A stretch of 64,000 bases of DNA. Origin: Arthrobacter sp. SLBN-112. Lineage in GTDB: Bacteria; Actinomycetota; Actinomycetes; Actinomycetales; Micrococcaceae. Position 1 is the stretch's first letter; every line of letters begins with the position of its first letter. Shown piece by piece: positions 24,363 through 33,131 of this stretch. Position numbers and translations under genes: made by a program. The stretch covers positions 496,001 through 560,000 of the forward strand of contig NZ_VFMU01000001.1 in the NCBI RefSeq assembly GCF_006715225.1, in the 5' to 3' direction. Below the pieces are notes generated by a model, which was given only the letters and a program-made list of their open reading frames with translations, did no database searches and was not told the origin of the DNA.

Positions 24363-25910
24363 TTGAGTATCACCACAGCACCCACCTCATCCTCCGCGGC
24401 CACCGCCAGGGAAGTCCTGGACGCCGCCTTCCCCTGCGGCCTTGGCGCCTTCGTTGACGGCCGCGTCGCCACCGGCAGCGGAGACAGCATCACCCTCACC
24501 GCCGCCGCCACCGGCGAGCCCTTCGCCACCTACGCGGACCCTGGAGCCGAGGGTGCCAACGCCATCCTGGAAAGCGCGACGGCGGGAGCCGCCGTGTGGG
24601 GGCGGCTGAACGGCTTCGAGCGGGCCGCCATCCTCCGCAATGTCAGCCGCGCGGTGGAGCAGCATGCCGAGGAACTGGCCATCCTCGAATCGGCCACCAC
24701 CGGCAAGCCCATCCGCGACGCCCGTGCAGAAGCCGCCAAGGTGGCCGAAATGTTCGGCTATTACTCAGGCTGGGCGGACAAGCTCACAGGGCAGACCATT
24801 CCCGTCCCCGGCAACTGGCACACCTACACCGAGCGCGTGCCGTGGGGTGTCGTCGTCGCCATTACCCCCTGGAACGCTCCCCTGTTCACCGCCGGCTGGA
24901 ACTCCGCCGCCCCGCTCGCCGCGGGCAATGCCGTGATCATCAAGCCCAGCGAATTCACCCCCGCGTCCTCGGTCCGGCTCGCCCAGATCGCCCATGAAGC
25001 AGGACTGCCGGCAGGGGTCTTCAACGTTGCCGCCGGCCTGGGCCAGACGGTCGGGGCGGCATTGACCACGGACAATCGCGTGGGCAAGGTCAGCTTCATC
25101 GGCTCCGTCCCCACCGGCCGCCGCGTCGCCGTCGCCGCGGCCCAGGCCGGCATCCCGGCCCTGCTGGAACTTGGCGGCAAGAGCGCCAATATCGTCTTCG
25201 CCGACGCCGACCTGGACCGCGCCGCGGACGGCGCCGTCTCCGCCATCTTCTCCGGAGCGGGCCAGTCCTGCGTGGCCGGGTCCCGGCTCCTGGTGGAACG
25301 GAGCGTACACGCAGAATTCGTGGAGCTGGTGGCCGCCAGGGCAGCAAAGCTCCGCGTCGGTGACCCCCTCAGCGCTGACACCGAGGTAGGCCCCATCATC
25401 ACGCCACAGCAGTTCGCCACCGTCACCGGCCTGATCGAGGCAGGAATGGACGACGGCGGCCGTCGCCTCACCGGGGCCACATTGCCGGAGGCGCTGAGCG
25501 GCTCAGCCCTGAAGGGCGGGCACTGGGTGATGCCGACCCTGCTGGACGGCGTCACGCCCCAGAACCGGCTGGAAACCACCGAGGTCTTCGGCCCGGTGGT
25601 GGGCGCGGACGCGTTCGATACTGAAGCCGAGGCCATTGCCCGGGCCAACAACACCAGTTTCGGCCTGGCCGGCGCGGTATGGACTTCGGACGTTTCCCGC
25701 GCGCACCACGTGGCCCGCGAGGTCAAGGCCGGCACCTTCTGGATCAACTCCTACAAGACCATCCACGTGGCGGTGCCGTTCGGCGGCTTCGGAGATTCCG
25801 GCCACGGCCGTTCCTCCGGCCCGGGCGTGCTGGACGAGTACACGCAGACCAAGGCCGTCTGGGTGCCCACACGCGCCGCCGGTTCCCCCTTCCCGTCCCT
25901 GTCCTACTAG
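24363..25910 (+). CDS. Aldehyde dehydrogenase family protein
   Basis: 515 residues from a TTG at 24363 with AAAAGG upstream. The NAD-binding and catalytic domains are complete: PWGVVVAITPWNAPLFTAGW near residue 160, KPSEFTP, the ELGGKSANIVFADADLDRAA block with the general-base Glu, GAGQSCVAGSRLLVE with the nucleophile Cys, and EVFGPVVGADAF toward the end. It oxidises an aldehyde to the acid with NAD(P)+. It probably takes the product of the preceding dehydrogenase. The actual aldehyde is not identified. Confidence 0.9.
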   Translation: MSITTAPTSSSAATAREVLDAAFPCGLGAFVDGRVATGSGDSITLTAAATGEPFATYADPGAEGANAILESATAGAAVWGRLNGFERAAILRNVSRAVEQHAEELAILESATTGKPIRDARAEAAKVAEMFGYYSGWADKLTGQTIPVPGNWHTYTERVPWGVVVAITPWNAPLFTAGWNSAAPLAAGNAVIIKPSEFTPASSVRLAQIAHEAGLPAGVFNVAAGLGQTVGAALTTDNRVGKVSFIGSVPTGRRVAVAAAQAGIPALLELGGKSANIVFADADLDRAADGAVSAIFSGAGQSCVAGSRLLVERSVHAEFVELVAARAAKLRVGDPLSADTEVGPIITPQQFATVTGLIEAGMDDGGRRLTGATLPEALSGSALKGGHWVMPTLLDGVTPQNRLETTEVFGPVVGADAFDTEAEAIARANNTSFGLAGAVWTSDVSRAHHVAREVKAGTFWINSYKTIHVAVPFGGFGDSGHGRSSGPGVLDEYTQTKAVWVPTRAAGSPFPSLSY

Positions 25911-25917
25911 GAGACCC

Positions 25918-27144
25918 ATGGAAACGACTGACACAACCCCCGCGGCCGGTGCGCTGCGCACTGCCCTGGCGGACGGCGTCGAACGCTGGAAACCCAAGGT
26001 GGAGGCGCTGGCCAAGGACATCCACGGTTTCAAGGAAGTCTCCTTCGAGGAGGTGAAGTCCGCGGAGGCCATCACCGCGCTGCTGGCCGAGGGCGGCTTC
26101 GACGTGGAGCACGGCACCAGCGGCCTGCCCACCGCCTTCACGGCGACTGCCGGCAGCGGCGACCTGGTGGTGGCGCTGTGCGTGGAGTACGACGCGCTGC
26201 CTGGTATCGGCCACGCCTGCGGGCACAACCTGATCGCCGGCGCGTCCGTGGCTGCGGCCCTGGCGCTGCAGCCGTACGTGGACCCGCTTGGCATCACGCT
26301 CAAGGCCATCGGCACCCCGGCGGAGGAGCACGGCGGCGGCAAGGCGCTGATGCTGGAGGAGGGAGCGTTCGACGGCGTGGGGCTGGCGTTGATGGTCCAC
26401 CCCGTCCAGGACGGGGTCACCTACAACCCGGCCGGCACCAGCGCCCAGGCTGTAGGCCGGTACAAGGCCACGTTCACCGGCAAGGCGGCCCACGCGGCGG
26501 CCGCCCCGCACATGGGCGTGAACGCCGCGGATGCGGCCGTGCTGAGCCAGGTGGCGATCGGCCTGTTGCGCCAGCAGATCCCGTCCGACCACCGGATCGC
26601 CTGCTTTGTGGCCGAGGCCGGGCACGTCACCAACATCATCCCGGAGAAGGCCGTGGTGGAGTTCGAGTGCCGTGCCTTCACCCTGCGCGAATTCGAGGCG
26701 CTGCTGGTGCGGGTGCGGCGCTGCTTTGAAGGCGCTGCGCTGGCAACCGGGACCACGCTCGCGTTCGAGGACACTGAGCCGCTGTATGAGCCGCTGATCC
26801 AGGACGACGACCTGGCAGCGCACTGGACCGCGGCGATGGGTGATTTTGGCAAGGACACCTCGCCCGCCGCGGGCCTCAGCGGCGGTTCCACTGACATGGG
26901 CAACATCTCCCAGGTCATCCCGTCCCTGCATCCGTGGCTGAGCATTCCGGGTGCGGACGTTCCCATCCATTCGCATGCGTTCGCCGCACTGGCGGACAGT
27001 CCACAGGCGTACGGGGTGATGTTCGAGGCCGGCACCGCGCTCGCCTGGACCGTTGCCGCGGCTGCCTCAACCCCCACCCAACGTCAACGCTTCACCCAAG
27101 CGGCGTACCGCCGTCGTACGTTCACCCAGGAAGGCGCATCATGA
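25918..27144 (+). CDS. M20 family amidohydrolase (AbgB/PM20D2-like)
   Basis: 408 residues, ATG 25918 with AGGAG 5 nt upstream. The zinc-site motifs are VEYDALPGIGHACGHNLIAG near residue 90 and GTPAEEHGGGKALMLEEGAF near 130. The lid domain begins around YKATFTGKAAHAAAAPHMGV, and the C-terminal His ligand is in PIHSHAFA. This branch includes p-aminobenzoyl-glutamate hydrolase and beta-alanyl dipeptidases, which cleave amide bonds. It overlaps the following membrane protein gene by 4 bp, so hydrolase and probable transporter are tightly coupled. Confidence 0.88.
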   Translation: METTDTTPAAGALRTALADGVERWKPKVEALAKDIHGFKEVSFEEVKSAEAITALLAEGGFDVEHGTSGLPTAFTATAGSGDLVVALCVEYDALPGIGHACGHNLIAGASVAAALALQPYVDPLGITLKAIGTPAEEHGGGKALMLEEGAFDGVGLALMVHPVQDGVTYNPAGTSAQAVGRYKATFTGKAAHAAAAPHMGVNAADAAVLSQVAIGLLRQQIPSDHRIACFVAEAGHVTNIIPEKAVVEFECRAFTLREFEALLVRVRRCFEGAALATGTTLAFEDTEPLYEPLIQDDDLAAHWTAAMGDFGKDTSPAAGLSGGSTDMGNISQVIPSLHPWLSIPGADVPIHSHAFAALADSPQAYGVMFEAGTALAWTVAAAASTPTQRQRFTQAAYRRRTFTQEGAS

Positions 27145-28526
27145 GCACTGTCAAATCAGCCCCGACCGATAAGGCCGGCACCAGGCTGACCATCCCCATC
27201 GCCGCGCTGGCGTTCGTGATTGCCCTCGCCGTGCAGTTCATTGGGCAGGCGAAGATCGACCTGGGCATCGGCGCCATCATCATTTTCCCCATGGTGTGGG
27301 GCCTGATCCTGGGCTTGCTGGTGTCCATCCAGAAGTTCAAGCCGCTGGGCATTGACCTGCAGCGGGTTGCGGCGGCGCTGGTGGGCGTGGCCGTGCTGCT
27401 GCTGGTGGCGCGGCTGGCATTCAACATCGGCCCCAGCCTGCCCACCCTGCTGAAGGCGGGTCCGGCGCTGCTGCTGCAGGAGGTGGGCCACCTGCTGGGC
27501 ACCATCGTGCTGGCGCTGCCGCTGGCCGTGCTGCTGCGGATGGGCAAGGCCACGGTGGGTGCCACGTTCTCGCTGGACCGTGAACCGTCCTTCGCAATGG
27601 TGTCCGAGAAGTACGGCCCGGACTCGGACCAGTACCGCGGCGTGCTGGCGATGTACGTGTTCGGGACGCTGTTCGGCGCCGTGTTCATTACGCTGCTGAC
27701 CTCGCTGGTGGCCAACTGGAAGATCTTTGATCCGCTGGCGCTGGCCATGGGTGCCGGCGTGGGGTCCGGTTCCATGATGGCTGCGTCCGTCGCGAGCATC
27801 ACCGCCGCCTACCCGGGCGACCAGGAAGCTGTCCTGGGCATGGCCGCCGTATCCAACCTGATCACCACGGTGCTGGGCGTGTACGTGGGCATTTATGTTG
27901 CGCTGCCGCTGGCGGACAAGTTCTACCGGGTGCTGACACGGAAGCAGGAGAGCCGGGAGGTTGTGGGTGCTGGCGCTGGTTCTGGCTCTCCTGCCGCTCC
28001 GGCCCGCAGCGCTGCCGATGTGGAGCGCGAGGCCGCGCAGGCGGAGGAGAACCGTCGGTTCCGTGAGCGGGTGGCCGAGTCCTCCGCGGCGATCAAGCTG
28101 CCGCTGTGGCTCTCACTGTCTGTGCTGACGGTTCTGGGTATCGGGACGGCGTCGATCGCAGCGAAGGGGTTCAGCCTGACCATCGTGCTGGGGTATGTGG
28201 TCCTGCTGGCGCTGGTCCTGGTGGGCATCGCGCTGGCGAAGGTTACCCGGAAGATCTCGGCGATCGTGTTCGTCACCACCATCGGCGCATACATTTCGAG
28301 CCCGTGGTTCTTTGGGGCCGAGGCGCTGAACGCGGCCGTCAAGACCGTGGACTTCCTGTCCATCGCCACGGTGATGCTGACCCTGGCCGGCCTGTCCCTG
28401 GGCAAGGACATCCCGCTGCTGAAGAACATCGGCTGGAAGATCATCCCGGTGGGGCTGGTGGCCATCACGGCTTCGTTCCTGCTGTCCACGGTGATCGCGG
28501 AGTTCGCGCTGGGGCTGTGGCACTGA
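27141..28526 (+). CDS. DUF3100 family membrane protein, probable transporter
   Basis: 461 residues, coupled by an ATGA overlap to the M20 hydrolase. About ten to twelve membrane helices are split by a charged cytoplasmic linker (about residues 270-310, AADVEREAAQAEENRRFRER). The first half has GTLFGAVFITLLTSLVANW and GAGVGSGSMMAASVASITAA, the second GKDIPLLKNIGWKIIPVGLV. From memory this is a DUF3100 protein. Pairing with an amidohydrolase recalls AbgT-AbgB, so uptake of the hydrolase substrate is inferred. Confidence 0.78.
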   Translation: MSTVKSAPTDKAGTRLTIPIAALAFVIALAVQFIGQAKIDLGIGAIIIFPMVWGLILGLLVSIQKFKPLGIDLQRVAAALVGVAVLLLVARLAFNIGPSLPTLLKAGPALLLQEVGHLLGTIVLALPLAVLLRMGKATVGATFSLDREPSFAMVSEKYGPDSDQYRGVLAMYVFGTLFGAVFITLLTSLVANWKIFDPLALAMGAGVGSGSMMAASVASITAAYPGDQEAVLGMAAVSNLITTVLGVYVGIYVALPLADKFYRVLTRKQESREVVGAGAGSGSPAAPARSAADVEREAAQAEENRRFRERVAESSAAIKLPLWLSLSVLTVLGIGTASIAAKGFSLTIVLGYVVLLALVLVGIALAKVTRKISAIVFVTTIGAYISSPWFFGAEALNAAVKTVDFLSIATVMLTLAGLSLGKDIPLLKNIGWKIIPVGLVAITASFLLSTVIAEFALGLWH

Positions 28527-28568
28527 GTTAGGTTTTGCGGGTCGCCGCTGTTGGGTGGCTAGGCGGAG

Positions 28569-28607
28569 CGGACGACGGCGGGTGGGTACCCGCCGTCGTC
28601 CGTTTTT
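28569..28607 (+). terminator. Intrinsic terminator, GGACGACGGCGGGT family
   Basis: A perfect 15-bp stem (28569-28583 with 28588-28602), loop GGGT and a run of five T (28603-28607) follow the DUF3100 gene. It is the most canonical member of the family. Confidence 0.9.
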
Positions 28608-28669
28608 GTTCGCGCGTGGGATGGGGGGTTCATACTGACGTGCCTTGTACTTCCTGCCGTGGGCAAAAC

Positions 28670-28701
28670 GTTCATCGCCGCCACGTGGCCTTGCGGTGAA
28701 C
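28670..28701. promoter_or_regulatory. Nested inverted repeat upstream of phoD-like gene
   Basis: GTTCATCG (28670-28677) and CGGTGAAC (28694-28701) form an inverted repeat with one mismatch around CCACGTGG (28681-28688). GTTCAYC resembles the half-site described for actinobacterial PhoP boxes, but PhoP boxes are direct repeats, so the regulator is uncertain. Confidence 0.35.
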
Positions 28702-28818
28702 GGGAGGCAAATACGGAAGGGACCCGCCAGTTGCCCGGGAACAAACACTTGGCAAACTGCAGGCGAACACCCGGACGGAAAGCCCAATCCGCTACTGGCG
28801 GGTAGGAATACTCGAATC

Positions 28819-30468
28819 ATGAACACTTTCACTCGACGTCAAATGCTGAGATCCGCAGCGGTGGTTGCGGCAGCAGGAGGCAGTGGCTCGCTTTGGGCCG
28901 GGACCGCCGCTACCAGCGCCGCCGCTGGTACGGGGGCCTTCGCCCACGGTGTTGCCTCCGGCGACCCGTTCCCTGACAGCGTCCTGCTCTGGACCCGGAT
29001 CACGCCGTCCCCTGAAGCCCAGCCCGGCAGCGGAATGGGGCCAGAAGTCTCCGTGGGCTGGGAAGTAGCGGCTGATGCGGAGTTCAAGAAGGTAGTCGCC
29101 CGGGGCACCGCCAAAACCAGCCCGGCCAGGGACCATACGGTCAAGGTGATTGCGGCCCGGCTCTCCCCCGGCACGAGTTACTGGTACAGGTTCATCCTGG
29201 GGCAATCGGTTTCCCCCGTGGGCCGGACCCGGACAGCCCCTGCCACCGGAGCCCCCGTGGACCGGCTGAAGTTTGGCGTGGTGTCATGCGCCAACCTGCA
29301 GGCGGGCTATTTTTCCTCCTACCGCCACCTCGCCGCCTGCGGAGACCTCGACGCCGTGCTTCACCTCGGTGACTACCTCTACGAGTACGGCCCCGGCGAA
29401 TACCAGGCACGCGACATCGTGGTCCGTCCCCACGACCCCGCCCACGAAATGACGCAGCTCGCCCATTACCGCCGCCGGCATGCCCAGTACAAGACCGATC
29501 CGGACCTGCAATCGCTGCACGGCGCCGCGCCGTTTATCGTGACGTGGGACGACCACGAATCGGCCAACGACGCATGGAAGGGCGGCGCGGAAAACCATAT
29601 GGAGGGAACCGAGGGGGTGTGGACCGAACGTTTTGCCGCGGCACACCAGGCCTACGCCGAATGGATGCCGGTGCGCTACGAATCTGGCGGCCAGATCTAC
29701 CGGCGGCTGGATTTCGGATCCTTGGCCAGCTTGTCCATGCTCGACTTGCGCTCCTACCGCGACCATCAGGCCGCCAATGCTGCCGACCCGGCTGTCGACA
29801 GCCCGGACCGCAGCATCACGGGCGCCGCACAGATGGACTGGCTCCTCAGCAACCTCAAGTCCGGCGGCCCGCAGTGGAAGCTGGTCGGCAACCCGGTGAT
29901 GATCACGCCGGTGCGCGTCCCGTCAACGCTGAGCACCGCGGAACTGGGCGGGGTGCAGAAGCTAATGGGCGGAACCACCATCGACGGGGCCCAAATCAAT
30001 GTGGACCAATGGGACGGCTACGAGGCGGACCAGCACCGCGTCATCAGCCACCTGAGGGACAACGGGGTCAAAGACACCGTGTTCCTGACCGGCGACATCC
30101 ACTCAGGCTGGGCCTGCGACATCCCGGCCGATCCATCCACTTATCCCGTGACAGGGGATTCCGTGGCAGCTGAACTCGTCTGCACTTCAGTGACGAGTGA
30201 CAACCTGGACGACATCCTCAATGTGCCGCCCCGTACCGCCTCCGTCGCCGTCGAGAACGCCCTCAAGGGCGCCAACCCGCACGTGAAATACCTCGATTTC
30301 GACTCGCACGGCTATTCCGTCCTGGACGTCACGCCCGGCGGGGTGCGGATGGACTGGTACGTCCTCGCCGAGCGGACTGCCGCCGGCTCGGGATCCGCGC
30401 TGTCCACCTCGTTCAACGTCAAAGCCAGCACATGCAAAGTAACGCCGGCTTCGGGAGGCCTTTCATGA
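28819..30468 (+). CDS. PhoD-type alkaline phosphatase, Tat-exported
   Basis: 549 residues. The Tat signal FTRRQMLRSAAVVAAAGGSG is followed by a small beta domain (FAHGVASGDPFPDSVLLWTR, the PhoD N-terminal block). The metallophosphatase domain from about residue 155 has FGVVSCANLQAGYFSSYRHL, HLGDYLYEYGPGEY, TWDDHESANDAWKGGAENH and LTGDIHSGWACDIP, all expected metal-ligand motifs. PhoD enzymes release phosphate from phosphomono- and diesters outside the cell. The stop overlaps the next gene by 4 bp. Confidence 0.92.
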   Translation: MNTFTRRQMLRSAAVVAAAGGSGSLWAGTAATSAAAGTGAFAHGVASGDPFPDSVLLWTRITPSPEAQPGSGMGPEVSVGWEVAADAEFKKVVARGTAKTSPARDHTVKVIAARLSPGTSYWYRFILGQSVSPVGRTRTAPATGAPVDRLKFGVVSCANLQAGYFSSYRHLAACGDLDAVLHLGDYLYEYGPGEYQARDIVVRPHDPAHEMTQLAHYRRRHAQYKTDPDLQSLHGAAPFIVTWDDHESANDAWKGGAENHMEGTEGVWTERFAAAHQAYAEWMPVRYESGGQIYRRLDFGSLASLSMLDLRSYRDHQAANAADPAVDSPDRSITGAAQMDWLLSNLKSGGPQWKLVGNPVMITPVRVPSTLSTAELGGVQKLMGGTTIDGAQINVDQWDGYEADQHRVISHLRDNGVKDTVFLTGDIHSGWACDIPADPSTYPVTGDSVAAELVCTSVTSDNLDDILNVPPRTASVAVENALKGANPHVKYLDFDSHGYSVLDVTPGGVRMDWYVLAERTAAGSGSALSTSFNVKASTCKVTPASGGLS

Positions 30469-31739
30469 GCTCATCAACCCATCCGACGACGCCGGGACGC
30501 CGGCAGTTCCTGAAGCTCGCCGCTGCAGGAGGTGCCGCCGTCGTGCTATCCGCCGCCCCAGGGACGGCCTGGGCCGCACCCGCGGCCGAACGGACGCGGA
30601 GCTACGTGCTGGTGGTGGACGGCTGCCGGCCTGACGAGATCTCCACCACGCTGACTCCGCGGCTGGCCGGGCTCCGGGCCGGCGGCACCAACTTCCCGGC
30701 AGCCCGGTCCCTCCCCGTTATGGAGACCATTCCCAACCACGTGATGATGATGACGGGAATCCGTCCGGACCGCTCCGGCGTCCCTGCCAACTCCATCTTC
30801 GACCGCGGGGAAAATGTGGTCCGCGACCTCGACCGGCCCACCGACCTGCGTTTTCCAACCATCCTGGAGCGTCTGCAGGAACGCGGACTGACCACGGGGT
30901 CGGTACTCAGCAAGAAGTACCTTTACGGTATTTTCGGAACCCGGGCCAGTTACCGCTGGGAACCCCAGCCACTCCTCCCGGTGACCGGCCATGCTCCCGA
31001 TGTGGCCACTATGGACGCCCTGCTGGCGATGGTCAGCGGCCCGGACCCGGACTTCGTGTTCACCAACCTGGGCGATATAGACCGGGTAGGGCACTCCGAC
31101 ATCACCGGCACCACTCTGCGCGCGGCACGTGAGGCCGCACTGGTAAATACGGACCAGCAGGTGGGCCGCTTCATTGACCACCTCAAGAGCACCGGAAAGT
31201 GGGAATCGAGCGTGATCATGGTGCTTGCCGACCACTCCATGGACTGGTCCATTCCAACCAACGTGGTTTCCGTCGACCTGATCCTGGAGTCCCGCCCCGA
31301 CCTCCAGGCCAGCATCAGGATTGCCCAAAATGGAGGGGCGGATCTGCTCTACTGGACCGGCCCCGAAGAGGATCGCCCTGCGGGACTGGCCGCAGTGGAA
31401 CAGCTCGTGAGTGCGCATGAGGGCGTCCTGTCCGTGAACAAGCCCGGAACCCTCCGTCTCGGGGCAGAGGCGGGAGACCTGGTGGCATACTGCGGCGCGG
31501 GCTGGCGCTTCTCCGATCCCTACGCAGCCTCAAATCCGATTCCCGGCAACCACGGACATCCCGTCACGGAACCTATCCCCTTCTTCATTTCCGGCGGCAG
31601 CCCGAAGGTAGTCACCGGGGTTTCATCGGATCCGGCCAGGACTGCCGACGTAGCGCCGACCATTGGCGCGATCTACGGACTCAACGCACCCCCCGGCGGC
31701 TATGACGGAGCTTCCCGGGCAGGAGCACTTCGGCTTTGA
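30465..31739 (+). CDS. Exported type I phosphodiesterase/nucleotide pyrophosphatase
   Basis: 424 residues from ATG 30465 (GGGAGG upstream, ATGA overlap with phoD). The N-terminus has a Tat-like signal, GRRQFLKLAAAGGAAVVLSA. The alkaline-phosphatase superfamily fold is shown by YVLVVDGCRPDEIS, PVMETIPNHVMMMTGIRPDR (with the nucleophile region), FVFTNLGDIDRVGHSD and IMVLADHSMDWS. GNHGHPVTEPIPFFISGG completes the metal site. Substrates are probably nucleotides or other phosphodiesters. The pair looks like a phosphate-scavenging unit. Confidence 0.88.
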   Translation: MSSSTHPTTPGRRQFLKLAAAGGAAVVLSAAPGTAWAAPAAERTRSYVLVVDGCRPDEISTTLTPRLAGLRAGGTNFPAARSLPVMETIPNHVMMMTGIRPDRSGVPANSIFDRGENVVRDLDRPTDLRFPTILERLQERGLTTGSVLSKKYLYGIFGTRASYRWEPQPLLPVTGHAPDVATMDALLAMVSGPDPDFVFTNLGDIDRVGHSDITGTTLRAAREAALVNTDQQVGRFIDHLKSTGKWESSVIMVLADHSMDWSIPTNVVSVDLILESRPDLQASIRIAQNGGADLLYWTGPEEDRPAGLAAVEQLVSAHEGVLSVNKPGTLRLGAEAGDLVAYCGAGWRFSDPYAASNPIPGNHGHPVTEPIPFFISGGSPKVVTGVSSDPARTADVAPTIGAIYGLNAPPGGYDGASRAGALRL

Positions 31740-31745
31740 CCGGCT

Positions 31746-31787
31746 GACGGCATGGCACGCGGCTGCACAGCCGCGTGCCATGCCGTC
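31746..31787. terminator. Bidirectional terminator hairpin
   Basis: A perfect 19-bp stem (31746-31764 with 31769-31787) around loop GCAC separates the phosphodiesterase and the convergent acyl-CoA dehydrogenase. It is unrelated in sequence to the GGACGACGG family. Confidence 0.8.
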
Positions 31788-32973
31788 ACTCCTGGCGGAA
31801 CGCCGATATGCCCGTGATCCGTTGGCCCAGGATAAGTGTGTGGACCTCGTCGGTACCTTCATAGGTGCGCACTGACTCAAGGTTGTTCGCGTGCCGCAGC
31901 GGCGAGTAGTCCAGGGTGATGCCGTTGCCGCCAAGGATGGTGCGCGCTTCGCGGCAGATGGCAATGGCCTCGCGGACGTTGTTCAGCTTTCCCACGGAGA
32001 TCTGCACAGGCTCCAGCGTCCCGGCGTCCTTCAGACGGCCGGTATGAAGTGCCAGCAGGGTCCCCTTTTGAATTTCCAGCATCATATTCACCAGCTTTTC
32101 CTGCGTGAGCTGGTAGCCGGCAAGGGGCTTTCCGAACTGGAGCCGGTCCCGTGCGTACGCCAGGGCGGCCTCATAGGAGTCCCGCGCGGCGCCAATAGCG
32201 CCCCAGATAATCCCGTAGCGGGCTTCGTTAAGGCAGGAGAAGGGGCCCCTGAGTCCCCGCGCGCCGGGCAGGAGCGCCGTGGCTGGCACCCGGACCTCAT
32301 CGAGGCTGATGTCACATTGGATTGAGGCCCGCATCGACAGCTTCGAGCTGATCGGCGTCGCGGTGAAGCCGGGGGTGTCCGTCGGGACAATGAACCCGCG
32401 GATACCGTCCGCGGTATTGGCCCAGATGACCGCGATCTGCGCCACGGAGGCAAGGCCAATCCAACGCTTTGCACCCGTAATGACCCAGCCACCATCCCCG
32501 TCGGGTGCGGCGAAAGTTGCCATGCTGGAGGGATCCGAACCGGCAGTGGGCTCCGTGAGCCCGAAGCACCCGATCTTCTCGCCCCGCGCCATGGCTGGCA
32601 GGTGCTCGTTCCGCTGCTCCTCGGACCCCCACTTGTGAATGGCACTCATGGCCAGGGACCCCTGGACACTGACGAACGTCCGAAGTCCTGAATCCCCGGC
32701 TTCCAATTCCATGGCAGCGAGGCCGTATTCGACTGCGCTGCGGCCAGGGCAGCCGTAGCCCTTCAGGTGCATCCCGAGAACCCCCAGCTTCCCAAGTTCG
32801 GGAACAAGTTCGAGCGGGAAGTGCGCGTCCTCGTACCAGCCGGCGATGTTGGGCCGGATCCGTTCATCCACAAAGTCCCGGACAGAGTCGCGCAACTGCA
32901 GCTCCCCCGGGGTCAGGAGGCTGTCGAGGTTCAGCACATCGTCGAGTACCAGGGCGGGGGCAGTTACGGTCAC
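31786..32973 (-). CDS. Acyl-CoA dehydrogenase, glutaryl-CoA dehydrogenase-like
   Basis: 395 residues of the acyl-CoA dehydrogenase fold. CFGLTEPTAGSDPSS and WVITGAKRWIGLA line the FAD site. ARYGIIWGAIGAARDSYEAA and the C-terminal ILGGNGITLDYSPLRHANNL with VRTYEGTDEVHTLILGQ resemble glutaryl-CoA dehydrogenases more than straight-chain ones. The Glu of YEGT is the expected catalytic base. Glutaryl-CoA dehydrogenase makes crotonyl-CoA plus CO2. It lies next to a LysR gene that separates it from a rightward beta-oxidation operon. Confidence 0.85.
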   Translation of the reverse strand: MTVTAPALVLDDVLNLDSLLTPGELQLRDSVRDFVDERIRPNIAGWYEDAHFPLELVPELGKLGVLGMHLKGYGCPGRSAVEYGLAAMELEAGDSGLRTFVSVQGSLAMSAIHKWGSEEQRNEHLPAMARGEKIGCFGLTEPTAGSDPSSMATFAAPDGDGGWVITGAKRWIGLASVAQIAVIWANTADGIRGFIVPTDTPGFTATPISSKLSMRASIQCDISLDEVRVPATALLPGARGLRGPFSCLNEARYGIIWGAIGAARDSYEAALAYARDRLQFGKPLAGYQLTQEKLVNMMLEIQKGTLLALHTGRLKDAGTLEPVQISVGKLNNVREAIAICREARTILGGNGITLDYSPLRHANNLESVRTYEGTDEVHTLILGQRITGISAFRQE

Positions 32974-33131
32974 GATTGGTTCTCCTGGAGTTCAAGGGGC
33001 GGGTTGGCGGCGGTCCTGGCGTGACTGGCACTGGACCGCCGGCGATCTCCGACCACTGTGCCAGTCCGATTGCGGCAGATCCAATACCAAATAATGATTC
33101 CGCTGATGCCCGATATGCATCAATGGGCAGC

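Noticed and set aside
28670..28701. PhoP (PHO) box before phoD
   Set aside because: The half-sites are inverted, not 11-bp direct repeats, so a PHO box call is not supported; kept only as an unassigned inverted repeat.
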